Position numbers and translations under genes: made by a program. Source: VXYK01 sp965214565 (GTDB lineage: Bacteria; Actinomycetota; Acidimicrobiia; Acidimicrobiales; Aldehydirespiratoraceae). Taken from it: 64,000 bases of DNA. Positions 56,007 through 64,000 of this stretch are shown one piece after another (position 1 is the first letter of the stretch; each line of letters begins with the position of its first letter). Below the pieces are notes generated by a model, which saw only the letters and a list, made by a program, of their open reading frames with translations, ran no database searches and was not told the DNA's origin. The stretch is taken from assembly GCA_965214565.1 (NCBI GenBank), contig OZ243951.1, forward strand, positions 1,984,001 through 2,048,000, written 5' to 3'.

Positions 56007-57710
56007 CTATTTGGATATGGAACTGTTGACGGCGGAGACGATGGCCCGAAGCGACGCACTGACGATCGACTCGTGCAGGCCCACACCCCACACCAGGTTC
56101 CTGGCACCGGTGTCGATTGCGACGTAGGCCGCTGCGGTGGCGTCGGAACCCAGACCGAGGGTGTGCTCGGTGTAGTCCGCGATCTTGCCGGAGAACAGGC
56201 CGACGGAATTGAGGGCGTTCACGAAGGCGTCGATCGGGCCGTTGCCTTCGCCCGAGACCATGCGCTCGGTGCCGTCGACGATGAGTTTGGCTTCCAGGGT
56301 CGTGAGTCCGCTGTCGATGGTGTCGCTGGTGGCGCGGTGACCGATGATCTCCACTCGGGCGTCGACAGGTTCGACGTAGTCGGCCATGAATCGGCGGTGG
56401 ATCTCATAGGAGGTGATCTCTGTTCCGGTGTCTTCTGTGACCTGCTGGATGGTGTTGGAGAAGTCGATCTGCAGGTTCCGGGGCAGGTCGAGACCGTACT
56501 CGTGCAACAGCACGTAGGCGGCTCCGGCTTTGCCGGACTGGCTGTTGACTCGGATTACGGCTTCGTAGGAGCGGCCGAGGTGGCGGGGGTCGATCGGCAG
56601 GTAGGGGACGTCCCAGGTGTCGTAGTCGCCCCGAAGCTCCTCGCCGGGGCGCACGTCGTAGATGTCTGCCATGCCTTTCTTGATGGCGTCTTGGTGGCTG
56701 CCCGAGAAGGCGGTGTAGACGAGGTCGCCGACGTAGGGGTGGCGCGGGTCGATGGTCATCCTGTTGGAGAACTCGTACACCCTGCGCATCTCGTCGATGT
56801 CGCTCATGTCGAGTGTCGGGTCGACGCCCTGGGTGAACAGGTTCAGGGCGATCGTGACCAGGTCGACGTTGCCGGTCCGTTCACCGTTGCCGAACAGGGT
56901 TCCCTCGATCCGGTCGGCTCCTGCCATTAGACCCATCTCCGCGGCGGCCACGGCTGTGCCCCGGTCGTTGTGGGGATGCAGTGACAGCAGCACTGTGGAG
57001 CGGTCGCGGATCATGCGGTCGAACTGTTGGATCATGTCGGCGTAGAGGTTCGGTGTCGACATCTCCACGGTGGCGGGGAGGTTCAGGATCAGCGGGTTCT
57101 CCTCGGTCGGTTTGAAGACGTCCATGACCGCTTCGCAGACCTCGACGGCGAAGTCCGGCTCGGTGCCGGTGTAGCTCTCGGGGCTGTACTCCCAGCGGAT
57201 CGAGTCGGGGTTGTTCGACCGTTCCAGCCCCTGCCGGCAGATTTGCGCACCGTTGACGGCGATGTCGATGATGCCTGTTCGGTCGGTCCCGAAGACGACA
57301 CGACGCTGCGTGGTCGACGTCGAGTTGTAGAGGTGCACAATTGTGGACGGCGCACCCTCGATCGCTTCGAATGTGCGGTTGATGAGGTCGGCGCGGGCCT
57401 GGGTCAACACCTGGATGGTGACGTCGTCGGGGATCTGGTCGCCTTCGATCAGTTCGCGCACGAAGTCGAAGTCGGTTTGGGATGCGGCCGGAAAGCCGAC
57501 CTCGATCTCTTTGAACCCCATCTGTACCAGGAGGTCCCACATCCGCTTCTTGCGGCTGGGGTCCATGGGGTCGACGAGGGCTTGGTTGCCGTCGCGGAGG
57601 TCGACCGAGCACCACACGGGGGCCTTCTCAATGCGTCGAGTCGGCCAGGTGCGGTCGGCAAGTTCAACCGTTGGGAACGGACGGTACTTCTCAAACGGCA
57701 TCTTGCTCAT
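56007..57710 (-). CDS. leuA: 2-isopropylmalate synthase
   Basis: A 567-residue LeuA condenses acetyl-CoA with 2-oxoisovalerate in leucine synthesis. The catalytic barrel has VWCSVDLRDGNQAL (metal-binding Asp), FKEIEVGFPAASQTDFDF, and SLHPHNDRGTAVAAAEMGLMAGADR (His/Asn metal ligands), followed by a C-terminal LeuA allosteric domain from about residue 430. The start ATG 57710 (MSKMPFEKYRPF) has GGAGA five bases upstream. A leader peptide and attenuator hairpins precede it, so regulation responds to leucine supply. Confidence 0.94.
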   Translation of the reverse strand: MSKMPFEKYRPFPTVELADRTWPTRRIEKAPVWCSVDLRDGNQALVDPMDPSRKKRMWDLLVQMGFKEIEVGFPAASQTDFDFVRELIEGDQIPDDVTIQVLTQARADLINRTFEAIEGAPSTIVHLYNSTSTTQRRVVFGTDRTGIIDIAVNGAQICRQGLERSNNPDSIRWEYSPESYTGTEPDFAVEVCEAVMDVFKPTEENPLILNLPATVEMSTPNLYADMIQQFDRMIRDRSTVLLSLHPHNDRGTAVAAAEMGLMAGADRIEGTLFGNGERTGNVDLVTIALNLFTQGVDPTLDMSDIDEMRRVYEFSNRMTIDPRHPYVGDLVYTAFSGSHQDAIKKGMADIYDVRPGEELRGDYDTWDVPYLPIDPRHLGRSYEAVIRVNSQSGKAGAAYVLLHEYGLDLPRNLQIDFSNTIQQVTEDTGTEITSYEIHRRFMADYVEPVDARVEIIGHRATSDTIDSGLTTLEAKLIVDGTERMVSGEGNGPIDAFVNALNSVGLFSGKIADYTEHTLGLGSDATAAAYVAIDTGARNLVWGVGLHESIVSASLRAIVSAVNSSISK

Positions 57711-57796
57711 GGTTGTCTCCATTGTGGGGTTTGTCCGGGCGGTGGTGGGGTGGTGGTCGTTTGCTTGGTCTCCGAGTTCGTGCCGGAAAAGCACGA

Positions 57797-57852
57797 AACC
57801 CCCCGGCACGAGGCACGAGGGGTTCGGCGAGCGCCGGTATGTGGCGCTCGCC
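57797..57852 (-). promoter_or_regulatory. leuA attenuator hairpins
   Basis: Two inverted repeats follow the leader peptide. The first has perfect 10-bp arms (57843-57852 and 57826-57835, GGCGCTCGCC) that begin at the leader stop codon. The second pairs AACCCC with GGGGTT (57819-57824 and 57797-57802) and is followed by T-rich bases, as a terminator would be. Stalling at the Leu codons would change which forms. Confidence 0.65.
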
Positions 57853-57887
57853 TACATGAGAAGGAGCAGGGTGGTGCTGTGATTCAC
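57852..57887 (-). CDS. leuL: leuA leader peptide
   Basis: GTG 57887 opens an 11-residue peptide, M-N-H-S-T-T-L-L-L-L-M, with four consecutive leucine codons of different types (CTG CTC CTT CTC), ending at TAG. It lies 140 bp before leuA. Leucine starvation would stall ribosomes on it and favour antitermination. Leader peptides of this kind are known for actinobacterial leuA. Confidence 0.75.
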   Translation of the reverse strand: MNHSTTLLLLM

Positions 57888-57963
57888 GGCTTCAATGAAA
57901 CCAGGTTCCCCCACCGATTGCAACCCCCGGGCGCTGCCGCAGCGATCTAGGGTGGGCTCTGTT

Positions 57964-58674
57964 ATGACCGAACCGGTGATGATCGGCGAAATCGCGGATG
58001 CTCTTGGCCTGGGTGATCACGAGCTGGTGTCGCTGGTCGGGGGAGGGGGCAAGACGACTGTGCTGTTCGCTCTCGGCGCCCAGCTTGGCGGCACGGTCGT
58101 GCTGAGCACCACCACGAAGATGGGCCGTGACCGGACCGGTGGACATGAGCCTCTCCTGGTTCCCACCGACGAGGCGCTGCTGGCCGCGTTGGCTTCTCGG
58201 AGGGTGGCGTTGGCTTGGGGGGCTCTCTCAGACCGCAAAGCTGTCGGTGTGGAGCCTCATGTCTGTGACCGATGGTTCGGTCTGGCCGACCATGTGGTGG
58301 TGGAGGCGGACGGTTCTAGGCGGATGCCTTTCAAGGCCCCGCTCGATTATGAGCCGGTTGTGCCGTCTCGGACCACGACCCTGGTTGCCTGCGTGGGTGC
58401 CGCGGCGCTCGGAGCGGTGATTTCTGAGCAGTGCCAGCGACCGGAGCGGGTTGCTCTGATTGCCGGGTGCTCACCTGAGGATCGGCTGACCCCGCACCGC
58501 TTGGCGGCGGTGCTGTTGAGCGGCCGGGGGTCTCGCAAGGACTGCCCGCAGACGGCCCGTTTCGTGGTCGTCGTCAACCAGGTCGGGCCGACCCATCTGG
58601 GCTTTGTCGACGAACTGGCCGGGATCATTCAAGACGCCGCGACGGTGGTGTGCGTCTCTCCTTTCGTCAAGTAG
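57964..58674 (+). CDS. yqeC: Selenium-dependent hydroxylase accessory protein YqeC
   Basis: A 236-residue P-loop protein matching YqeC: LVSLVGGGGKTTVLFALG, VVLSTTTKM, then ADHVVVEADGSRRMPFKAPLDYEPVVPS. The family marks genomes that make selenium-dependent molybdenum hydroxylases. The start is ATG 57964 (MTEPVMIGEI); an in-frame ATG at 57895 adds an unlikely leader. It is divergent from leuA and 3 kb from the Mo-hydroxylase operon. Confidence 0.88.
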   Translation: MTEPVMIGEIADALGLGDHELVSLVGGGGKTTVLFALGAQLGGTVVLSTTTKMGRDRTGGHEPLLVPTDEALLAALASRRVALAWGALSDRKAVGVEPHVCDRWFGLADHVVVEADGSRRMPFKAPLDYEPVVPSRTTTLVACVGAAALGAVISEQCQRPERVALIAGCSPEDRLTPHRLAAVLLSGRGSRKDCPQTARFVVVVNQVGPTHLGFVDELAGIIQDAATVVCVSPFVK

Positions 58675-58726
58675 ATCCGCACCCTTGCGGTGCTTCTGTC
58701 ACAGCCCGAAATTAACGTCAGTCATT

Positions 58727-59689
58727 GTGAGTGGTCGACCATTGCAACCAATTGAAGGGGATCGCCCGCGCAGGGTGTTGTGCGAAGTACCGTCGGAGGA
58801 GATGACGCGTTTGCCTGGACTTGCTGCTGCGTGCCCTTATCGGCGTGTGAACTCGAGCGACGGATCGCCTCGCCGTGAGTTGAGCGAGTCTTTGCTGATA
58901 TGCGGGACGGCTTCAGATGGTCTTGAGCTGTTGCCGGATCGCAGTGTTCGTACCGTGGTGACCTCTCCACCGTATTGGTCGCTGCGCGACTACGAAATGA
59001 AGGACCAGATCGGCTGCGACGATGCGTTGGGGGACTACATCAAGAGCATCGTCGTGACTTTCGACAAACTGCGCCGCGTGCTCAGCGATGACGGCACGGT
59101 GTGGCTCAACGTGGGCGACAGCTATACCTCGGGCAACCGCCGCTATAGAGCGCCCGACCGGAAGAACAGGGCACGGGCGATGAGCGTGCGTCCGGCGACA
59201 CCGGATGGGCTGAAGCCCAAGGACCTGATCGGAGTTCCCTGGCGTCTGGCGTTCGCGTTGCAAGACGCAGGGTGGTGGGTGCGTTCTGAGGTGATCTGGC
59301 ATAAACCGAATGCGCATCCTGAGTCGGTGCGGGACCGTCCGACAAAGGCTCATGAGACGGTTTTCCTGTTGTCCAAGAGCGAAACCTATTTCTACGACAC
59401 GGACGCCGTTCGTGGACCGAATGGGCGCAGGCTGCGTACTGTATGGGATGTCAACACTGAGCCTCGTCGGCGCAGCGACAGCGGAGTCGATGATCATCCT
59501 GCGGTGATGCCTATGACGCTGGCCAGTCAATGCGTGAGCATCACCAGCGAGCCCGGTGACATCGTGCTTGACCCCTACGCTGGATCAGGCACGACGCTAT
59601 TGGCGGCAAGAAACCTTGATCGTCGCTGGGTCGGTATCGAGCTCAACCCGTCGTTCGTTGACCTCATAGAGCATCGCTTGGCGTTGTGA
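58727..59689 (+). CDS. DNA N4-cytosine methyltransferase (type II, beta class)
   Basis: A 320-residue methyltransferase. Motif IV TSPPYWSLRDYE occurs near residue 76 and motif I LDPYAGSGTTLLAARNL near the end, the beta-class order. The TSPPY form points to N4-cytosine methylation. VPWRLAFALQDAGWWVRSEV and ETVFLLSKSETYFYD lie between. The start may be GTG 58727 or ATG 58802. No restriction enzyme is adjacent, apart from a frameshifted gene whose start overlaps its stop. Confidence 0.85.
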   Translation: MSGRPLQPIEGDRPRRVLCEVPSEEMTRLPGLAAACPYRRVNSSDGSPRRELSESLLICGTASDGLELLPDRSVRTVVTSPPYWSLRDYEMKDQIGCDDALGDYIKSIVVTFDKLRRVLSDDGTVWLNVGDSYTSGNRRYRAPDRKNRARAMSVRPATPDGLKPKDLIGVPWRLAFALQDAGWWVRSEVIWHKPNAHPESVRDRPTKAHETVFLLSKSETYFYDTDAVRGPNGRRLRTVWDVNTEPRRRSDSGVDDHPAVMPMTLASQCVSITSEPGDIVLDPYAGSGTTLLAARNLDRRWVGIELNPSFVDLIEHRLAL

Positions 59690-59972
59690 GTGATCGCGAG
59701 GCCGTCAAACGACGAATCGACGAGCTATCGCCAATGGGCGTGCGGTTCGTCTCTCGCGTTATCAACTCCTTGAGATTCCGAGTGCGATATTCGCTTCGCT
59801 CGCGGATGCCGACGTGTCAGCATTCAAAGCCGACGGCCCTACTGTCGATTGTGCCTATCGCGGGCACGCTGCCGCGGCTCGTGTTTCGCTCGACAGATCT
59901 GATGCCAAGATCACCGTGAAGCAGATACTGCTTGCAGCCTGCGACGTGCACGCTGAGTGGGAGCTTGCCTGA
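59686..59972 (+). pseudogene. Short frameshifted gene downstream of the methyltransferase
   Basis: GTG 59686 overlaps the methyltransferase stop and reads SDREAVKRRIDELSPMGVRF. A one-base shift near 59760 continues into a second frame, LLEIPSAIFASLADADVSAF and on to ITVKQILLAACDVHAEWEL, ending at TGA 59970-59972. Together they give about 95 residues. I do not recognise the product. The coupling suggests a methyltransferase partner, now broken, unless the shift is a sequencing error. Confidence 0.55.
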
Positions 59973-59998
59973 TCGGATCGATCAGCTCTCTGATCTGT

Positions 59999-60973
59999 TT
60001 AGGTAGTGGCGGCTATCGGAGTCCAGTCGAGGACTTTGATGCCTTCGGTGTCGGGGCGGTGGGCGAAGCCCTCTACCTGCATGGCGAGGGCGTGGCCCCC
60101 CGCTGCGGGTGTCGCGTCGAGCAGTGTGTGGCGGAACGACAGCAGGTCGCCCTCGAATGCCGGGCCGGTGTGGTCGCAGTCGTGCCAGCCGACAACGGTG
60201 GCCATACCCGACAGCACTCTCGACAACGACGCTTGGGCGAGTCCCACGACATGGCCGCCGTAGACGAGCCGCTGGGGATAGGGCGACTGTTCGGCGTCGC
60301 GATGGATCATCGCCAGGTTGTGGGTCAGGCGCACCAGGGAGGTGGCTCCGTCGATCACGTCGCGGGTGGGATCAATGATCGTCTCGCCTGCGGCCCAGTC
60401 GGTCGGCGGTCCCAATGCCGCGAAATCCCACTCCGGCACCAACTCGACATACGAGCTGAGGTCGAGTTCGCTGGTCGTGCCCAAGTCGTCGTCGTGGCCG
60501 GGCAGGGTGTCATTGTCGAGTTGGGGGAGCATCGGGCAGCGCTGGTAGGTGACCGCTTCGATTCCGTTGGCGTAGGTGACGACATCGACGAGCACTTTGC
60601 CGCGCCGCGCCCGGCCGGGCCGGTGCGAACCGTCGGCCAGGCCGGCAACGGTCACCTTCGTCTCGATCGAGTCGCCGATCATCACGGGCCGCAGCAGTCG
60701 CACGTCACGGTAGAACAGGTTTGCAAGTGCCCGACGGCTGACCGTGGTGCTCTGGCCGACGGAGAGCTGCATCACCAGCCCAGGGCTAGCCAAGCGTCGT
60801 GGCTCAGCGGTTGCCCTGCGGCTCAGTTCGGTGTCGAGCACTAGGGCTAAGCGTTCGCCGACGAGTGACTGGTAGAGCGCGGCGGTGCCCTCGTCGATGG
60901 TCACCGCCGGTTGGCGCGGCAATTCCTGCCCGACCACGAGCTGGTCGTAGAAGGGACCGTCGAGCGGGATCAT
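59999..60973 (-). CDS. MaoC-family (double hotdog) dehydratase
   Basis: A 324-residue protein with two hotdog halves. The first has the ASPGLVMQLSVGQSTTVSRRAL region. The second has the hydratase-like THNLAMIHRDAEQSPYPQRLVYGGHVVGLA, where D and H fit the catalytic pair of R-specific enoyl-CoA hydratases. It may dehydrate a hydroxyacyl-CoA, in line with the neighbouring acyl-CoA dehydrogenase. It is on the same strand, 76 bp after that gene. Confidence 0.87.
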   Translation of the reverse strand: MIPLDGPFYDQLVVGQELPRQPAVTIDEGTAALYQSLVGERLALVLDTELSRRATAEPRRLASPGLVMQLSVGQSTTVSRRALANLFYRDVRLLRPVMIGDSIETKVTVAGLADGSHRPGRARRGKVLVDVVTYANGIEAVTYQRCPMLPQLDNDTLPGHDDDLGTTSELDLSSYVELVPEWDFAALGPPTDWAAGETIIDPTRDVIDGATSLVRLTHNLAMIHRDAEQSPYPQRLVYGGHVVGLAQASLSRVLSGMATVVGWHDCDHTGPAFEGDLLSFRHTLLDATPAAGGHALAMQVEGFAHRPDTEGIKVLDWTPIAATT

Positions 60974-61048
60974 GGGGTCGGGCGGGTCGTGGTGTCGGGC
61001 GGGTTCATGGTGTCGGGGACTTGGCTGTGATCGCGGGGGCGGCGGGGG

Positions 61049-62359
61049 TCACAGATTGGCTATCTCGTTCTCGATCCGGGCCTCGATGTGAGCCTGAGCG
61101 GACGGTACGCGGCTCGGAATGTGCGCGGACGGCCACAACCCCTCGTGCGGCTTGTACTGTTTCAGGACCGTCTTGGCGATGGTGTTCTTGTGAACTTCGG
61201 TGGGTCCGTCGGCGATTCCCATCACGGGCACCGCCATCCACATGTTGGCCAGCGGCATCTCGTCGGTGACACCGAGCGAACCGTGGGAGTGCAGCGCCCG
61301 GTAGACCACGTCCATCAGCACCTTGGGCGTGGCCACCTTGACCCCGGCGATGTGCTGGCGGATCTTGGCGTAGTCGCCCTCCCTGTCGATCAGCCAGGCT
61401 GTGTGCAGCACCTGCAGGCGGAACTGCTGTATCTGGATCCAGGAGTCTGCCACCCAGTGCTGGATCGACTGTTTCTCTGCGATCAGTGACCCCTTCGTCT
61501 CCCTCGACAGCACCCGCTCGCACATCATGTCGAGGGCGCGTTGCGCCATGCCGACTGAACGCATGCCGTGGTGGACCCGGCCACCGCCGAGCCGGGTCTG
61601 GGCGATCTTGAAGCCGCTGCCCTCCTCGCCGAGCAGGTTCTCGGCGGGCACCCGCACATCGTTGAACCGCAGGTAGGCGTGTCCGGCGCTGTCAGCCGAC
61701 GCACCACCGCCGACGTGGCTGTTGCGCACCAGTTCAAGTCCTTCGGCTCCGTGGGGAATGAGCATCATCGACGATCCCTTGTAGACGGGCACGTCGGGGT
61801 TGGTGATCACCATTGCGATGAGGAAGTCGGCGAACTTGTAGTTCGAGGCGAACCACTTCTCGCCGTTTATGACCCACTCGTCGCCGTCCCTGCGGGCCTG
61901 GCACCTGAAGTAGGCGGGGTCGGAGCCGGCTTGGGGCTCGGTCATCGCATATGTGGTGGAGATCTCGCTTCGCAGCAGCGGTTCGAGGTAGCGACGCTTC
62001 TGTTCGTCGGTCCCGTAATGGGCGAGCACCTCGGCGTTGCCGGAGTCGGGGGCTTGGCAGCCGAACACGGAGGGCGCCCAGCTTGAGCGGCCGAGGATCT
62101 CGTTCATCAGTGCCAGCTTCACCTGCCCGTAGCCGCGCCCGCCGAGTTCGGGGCCGATGTGGCAGGCCCATAGTCCTTGGTCCTGCACCTGTTTCTGCAG
62201 CGGCCGCACCAGGGCCTGGGAGGTTTCGTTCTTCTTGTCGTACGGCGATGCCTCCCCGCGGAAGTAGAGGTCGAGCGGTTCGACTTCTGAGCGGACGAAC
62301 TCGTCGATCCAGTCGAGTTTTGCTTGAAACTCGGGTTCAACTTCGAAGTCGATGGCCAT
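61049..62359 (-). CDS. Acyl-CoA dehydrogenase
   Basis: A 436-residue acyl-CoA dehydrogenase. It has YAMTEPQAGSDPAYFRCQARRD (flavin-binding) and GFKIAQTRLGGGRVHHGMRSVGMAQRALD, and ends with GIADGPTEVHKNTIAKTVLKQY, near the substrate-binding arm. ACAD10/11-like members of this length oxidise branched or long acyl-CoA. The ATG 62359 has an ideal AGGAGG upstream. Confidence 0.93.
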   Translation of the reverse strand: MAIDFEVEPEFQAKLDWIDEFVRSEVEPLDLYFRGEASPYDKKNETSQALVRPLQKQVQDQGLWACHIGPELGGRGYGQVKLALMNEILGRSSWAPSVFGCQAPDSGNAEVLAHYGTDEQKRRYLEPLLRSEISTTYAMTEPQAGSDPAYFRCQARRDGDEWVINGEKWFASNYKFADFLIAMVITNPDVPVYKGSSMMLIPHGAEGLELVRNSHVGGGASADSAGHAYLRFNDVRVPAENLLGEEGSGFKIAQTRLGGGRVHHGMRSVGMAQRALDMMCERVLSRETKGSLIAEKQSIQHWVADSWIQIQQFRLQVLHTAWLIDREGDYAKIRQHIAGVKVATPKVLMDVVYRALHSHGSLGVTDEMPLANMWMAVPVMGIADGPTEVHKNTIAKTVLKQYKPHEGLWPSAHIPSRVPSAQAHIEARIENEIANL

Positions 62360-62468
62360 GTAGACCTCCTGTTGCGGCCGCGTCTGCGGGGGCATCGCTG
62401 GTGTCAGCAGCGGACATTACTGCGCGCTCGTGTTGTGAGCCTTTTCTGGCAGCGTTGATTCGCTGGGT

Positions 62469-63707
62469 TCAGTTGAGGAAACGGGCTCGGTAGTGGTCGA
62501 AGGAGTGCTTCATCGCGGTGTTGTCCAAGCCGAAGTCGGCCGGTTGGTATCGGTGTGCTCCGGAGGCGTCGGGGCGTTGCTCTTCGGCGACGGTGGCGGC
62601 CGAGCGCCGGGCGGCTGCCGGGTCGATCCCCAGTTGTTCGCAGATGGCGGCGACCGTGGCCGGCGTGTCGGCGACCAGGTCTTTGAACGCCACATGGATT
62701 GTGCGTTCAGCAGGCAGCGCTCCCTGATCGACATGGTCCGCCAGTGCGTTGAGGCTGCGCCGGTAGAGGTCGTGGTGGTAGCGGCCGATGGCCACCGCGT
62801 CGACGTCGTTGCTGAAGGCGGAGCGCATCGTCGCAACCAGGCTTGAGACCGATGCGAGGATCTCGGTCGGTTCGCGGTGGGTGATGATGAAGCTCGCGTC
62901 CGGGTAGGTGGCGACGAGCGTAGGCACCGATTGGAGGTGGACCGGTGATTTCAGTATCCACCGTGCGGGCGGCATCCGCTGTTGCAGGACGTGCAGTATC
63001 CGACGGTGCATCTCGTAGGCGGGCGTCATGTCGCACGCCTGCAGCCATTCGACGTATGCGGGCACGTTGTAACGGCTGATGAACTCTTCTGTGCGCGCCG
63101 CGAACGCCATGGCCGACAGGCACTCCTTGGGCATCTGAGCGGAGTATGTGTGTATTGAACGGAGGCCGGTCGCGACTGCCTGCGGGAACTCGAGTTCGTC
63201 GGCGGTCTGGTGGATTCTCGGGTCTTGGCCGTAGGTGTCGGGCTCGGGTGGGGGCAGCGGTCGGGTGAACTCCCATCCCCGGCCCACCCGGTGCCGCGCC
63301 AATGCCCCTAGATGTCGGTGCAGCACGGTGGTTCCGCTGCGGGGCGGGCCGATGATGAAGACCGGCTCGGTGATGGTCTGGTCGTGCAGGCTAGGCTGGG
63401 AGGTTTCGTGGGCTTCCAGTTCGAGCCGCACGTCGAGCAGGCGTTTGAGGTATCGCTGTGTGGCCCAGCGACCCAACGGCGTGAGTTTGGCTGTTGTCTC
63501 CAGAGCGTCGCAGAAGATACTGAGCGGTTCAACGAAGTCGTCGTCCGCGAAACGGTCGGCGCTCTTCGCAAGTTCAGGGGAACGTTCGAGGGCGTCTTCG
63601 ATCAGCGCTGAGGCGTTCAATGGTCCGGGGGTCGGCTTGAACTCGGGTCTCTCGCCGCGGTTGGCTTCGGCAACCCACGCTGCTTGTGGACCCACCGACC
63701 ATGCCAT
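62469..63707 (-). CDS. Sulfotransferase family protein
   Basis: A 412-residue PAPS-dependent sulfotransferase. The 5'-phosphosulfate loop is VFIIGPPRSGTTVLHRHLG, the 3'-phosphate region ILKSPVHLQSVPTL, TYPDASFIITHREPTEILAS. It transfers sulfate to a lipid or carbohydrate hydroxyl. I start at ATG 63707 (MAWSVGPQAAW), where the family begins. A longer frame to 63902 reads a PAEP-type low-complexity leader that lies over the opposite-strand SDR gene. Confidence 0.86.
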   Translation of the reverse strand: MAWSVGPQAAWVAEANRGERPEFKPTPGPLNASALIEDALERSPELAKSADRFADDDFVEPLSIFCDALETTAKLTPLGRWATQRYLKRLLDVRLELEAHETSQPSLHDQTITEPVFIIGPPRSGTTVLHRHLGALARHRVGRGWEFTRPLPPPEPDTYGQDPRIHQTADELEFPQAVATGLRSIHTYSAQMPKECLSAMAFAARTEEFISRYNVPAYVEWLQACDMTPAYEMHRRILHVLQQRMPPARWILKSPVHLQSVPTLVATYPDASFIITHREPTEILASVSSLVATMRSAFSNDVDAVAIGRYHHDLYRRSLNALADHVDQGALPAERTIHVAFKDLVADTPATVAAICEQLGIDPAAARRSAATVAEEQRPDASGAHRYQPADFGLDNTAMKHSFDHYRARFLN

Positions 63708-63726
63708 GGGCGTTACGATACGCGGC

Positions 63727-64000
63727 GTGTCTGCCACTGGCGATTTTGTTTCAGCCGTTGGTGTTGGTCCAGTTGGCGGTTCCGGTTCGGCTGGTAGTTC
63801 GGGTTCAGCCGTTGGTGTTGGTTCGGCTGGTGGGTCGGGTCCGGCTGGTGGGTCGGGTTCGGCGGGGGACTTTGATCTGGCTGGTCGGGTCGTCGTCATC
63901 ACGGGGGGTACGAAGGGAATCGGGATCGGTCTGGCGCGGTACCTCGGTGGCTGCGGCGCGAGCGTGGTGGTTACCGGACGACGACAGGAGGGGGTCGATG
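63727..64000 (+). CDS. Short-chain dehydrogenase/reductase, N-terminal part
   Basis: GTG 63727 opens a frame that reaches the window edge. The first ~45 residues are a Gly/Ser/Val/Ala low-complexity leader, followed by FDLAGRVVVITGGTKGIGIG and ASVVVTGRR, the Rossmann fold of an SDR (TGGTKGIG cofactor loop). The real protein may start at a later codon. It is divergent from the sulfotransferase and truncated by the window end. Confidence 0.75.
   Translation, partial: MSATGDFVSAVGVGPVGGSGSAGSSGSAVGVGSAGGSGPAGGSGSAGDFDLAGRVVVITGGTKGIGIGLARYLGGCGASVVVTGRRQEGVD
63740..63870. repeat. Low-complexity GGTTCGGCTGGT-type repeat
   Basis: Degenerate units of GGTTCGGCTGGTGGGTC and GTTGGTGTTGGTC fill the region between the divergent sulfotransferase and SDR starts. 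The plus strand reads Gly/Ser/Ala-rich, and the minus strand Pro/Glu/Ala-rich. Confidence 0.75.

Noticed and set aside
59686..59972. A second selenoprotein
   Set aside because: The interruption is a frameshift, not an in-frame TGA.

Overview
The window is high-GC, densely coded DNA from an actinobacterium. It has frequent GTG/TTG starts, 1-4 bp gene overlaps, MurT-GatD peptidoglycan amidation, DUF222/HNH endonuclease and DUF4262 genes. The gene mix (COG2907-like flavoprotein, sulfotransferase, CoA-ester metabolism, RTX/type I secretion genes) would suit the Acidimicrobiia, but that placement is an inference. I saw no rRNA or tRNA genes and no CRISPR array.

Layout. 0-10 kb: gpsA 3' end, a serine/glycine-type tandem repeat, an unknown protein, rnhB, an Nfu_N-like protein, an SpoU methyltransferase, a 2OG-Fe(II) oxygenase, a beta-hydroxyacid dehydrogenase, a DUF1295 membrane protein, a VapBC-like pair and gatD-murT. 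10-17 kb: an oxidative lipid-type locus with a Rieske oxygenase, a FAD oxidoreductase, an RND/MMPL exporter and, convergent to them, a GPP34-cytochrome P450 fusion. 17-25 kb: an accessory stretch with a MazEF-like pair, a decayed IS256 element that landed in a DUF222/HNH gene (target duplication visible), a HigA antitoxin with no obvious toxin, and a Phd-RelE pair. 25-31 kb: a DMT exporter, aminotransferase, substrate-binding lipoprotein and guaB. 30.5-34.8 kb: a small RTX protein, type I secretion ATPase and HlyD adaptor, and a HATPase anti-sigma-like protein, followed by a solo IS256 end. 35-45 kb: duplicated lipoproteins, a MarR regulator with a consensus promoter and palindrome, a MacB-like exporter, and an ATPase-permease-ATPase-permease ABC operon.

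45-60 kb holds the selenium story. A redoxin at 45668-46681 carries an in-frame UGA at a thioredoxin-fold active site (W-U-G-C), followed by a bSECIS-like hairpin. About 12 kb away lies a YqeC-type selenium-dependent hydroxylase accessory gene, and between them a three-subunit molybdenum hydroxylase operon of CoxSLM type. leuA, upstream of yqeC, has a leader peptide with four consecutive Leu codons and attenuator hairpins. The end of the window has an orphan N4-cytosine methyltransferase with a frameshifted partner, then MaoC, acyl-CoA dehydrogenase and sulfotransferase genes and the start of an SDR gene.

Short tandem repeats recur at gene boundaries and termini (300-470, 12463-12590, 42051-42117, 49979-50046, 55914-56003, 63740-63870), with longer repeats inside murT and the HNH gene. 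Repeat expansion appears to be a general habit of this genome.
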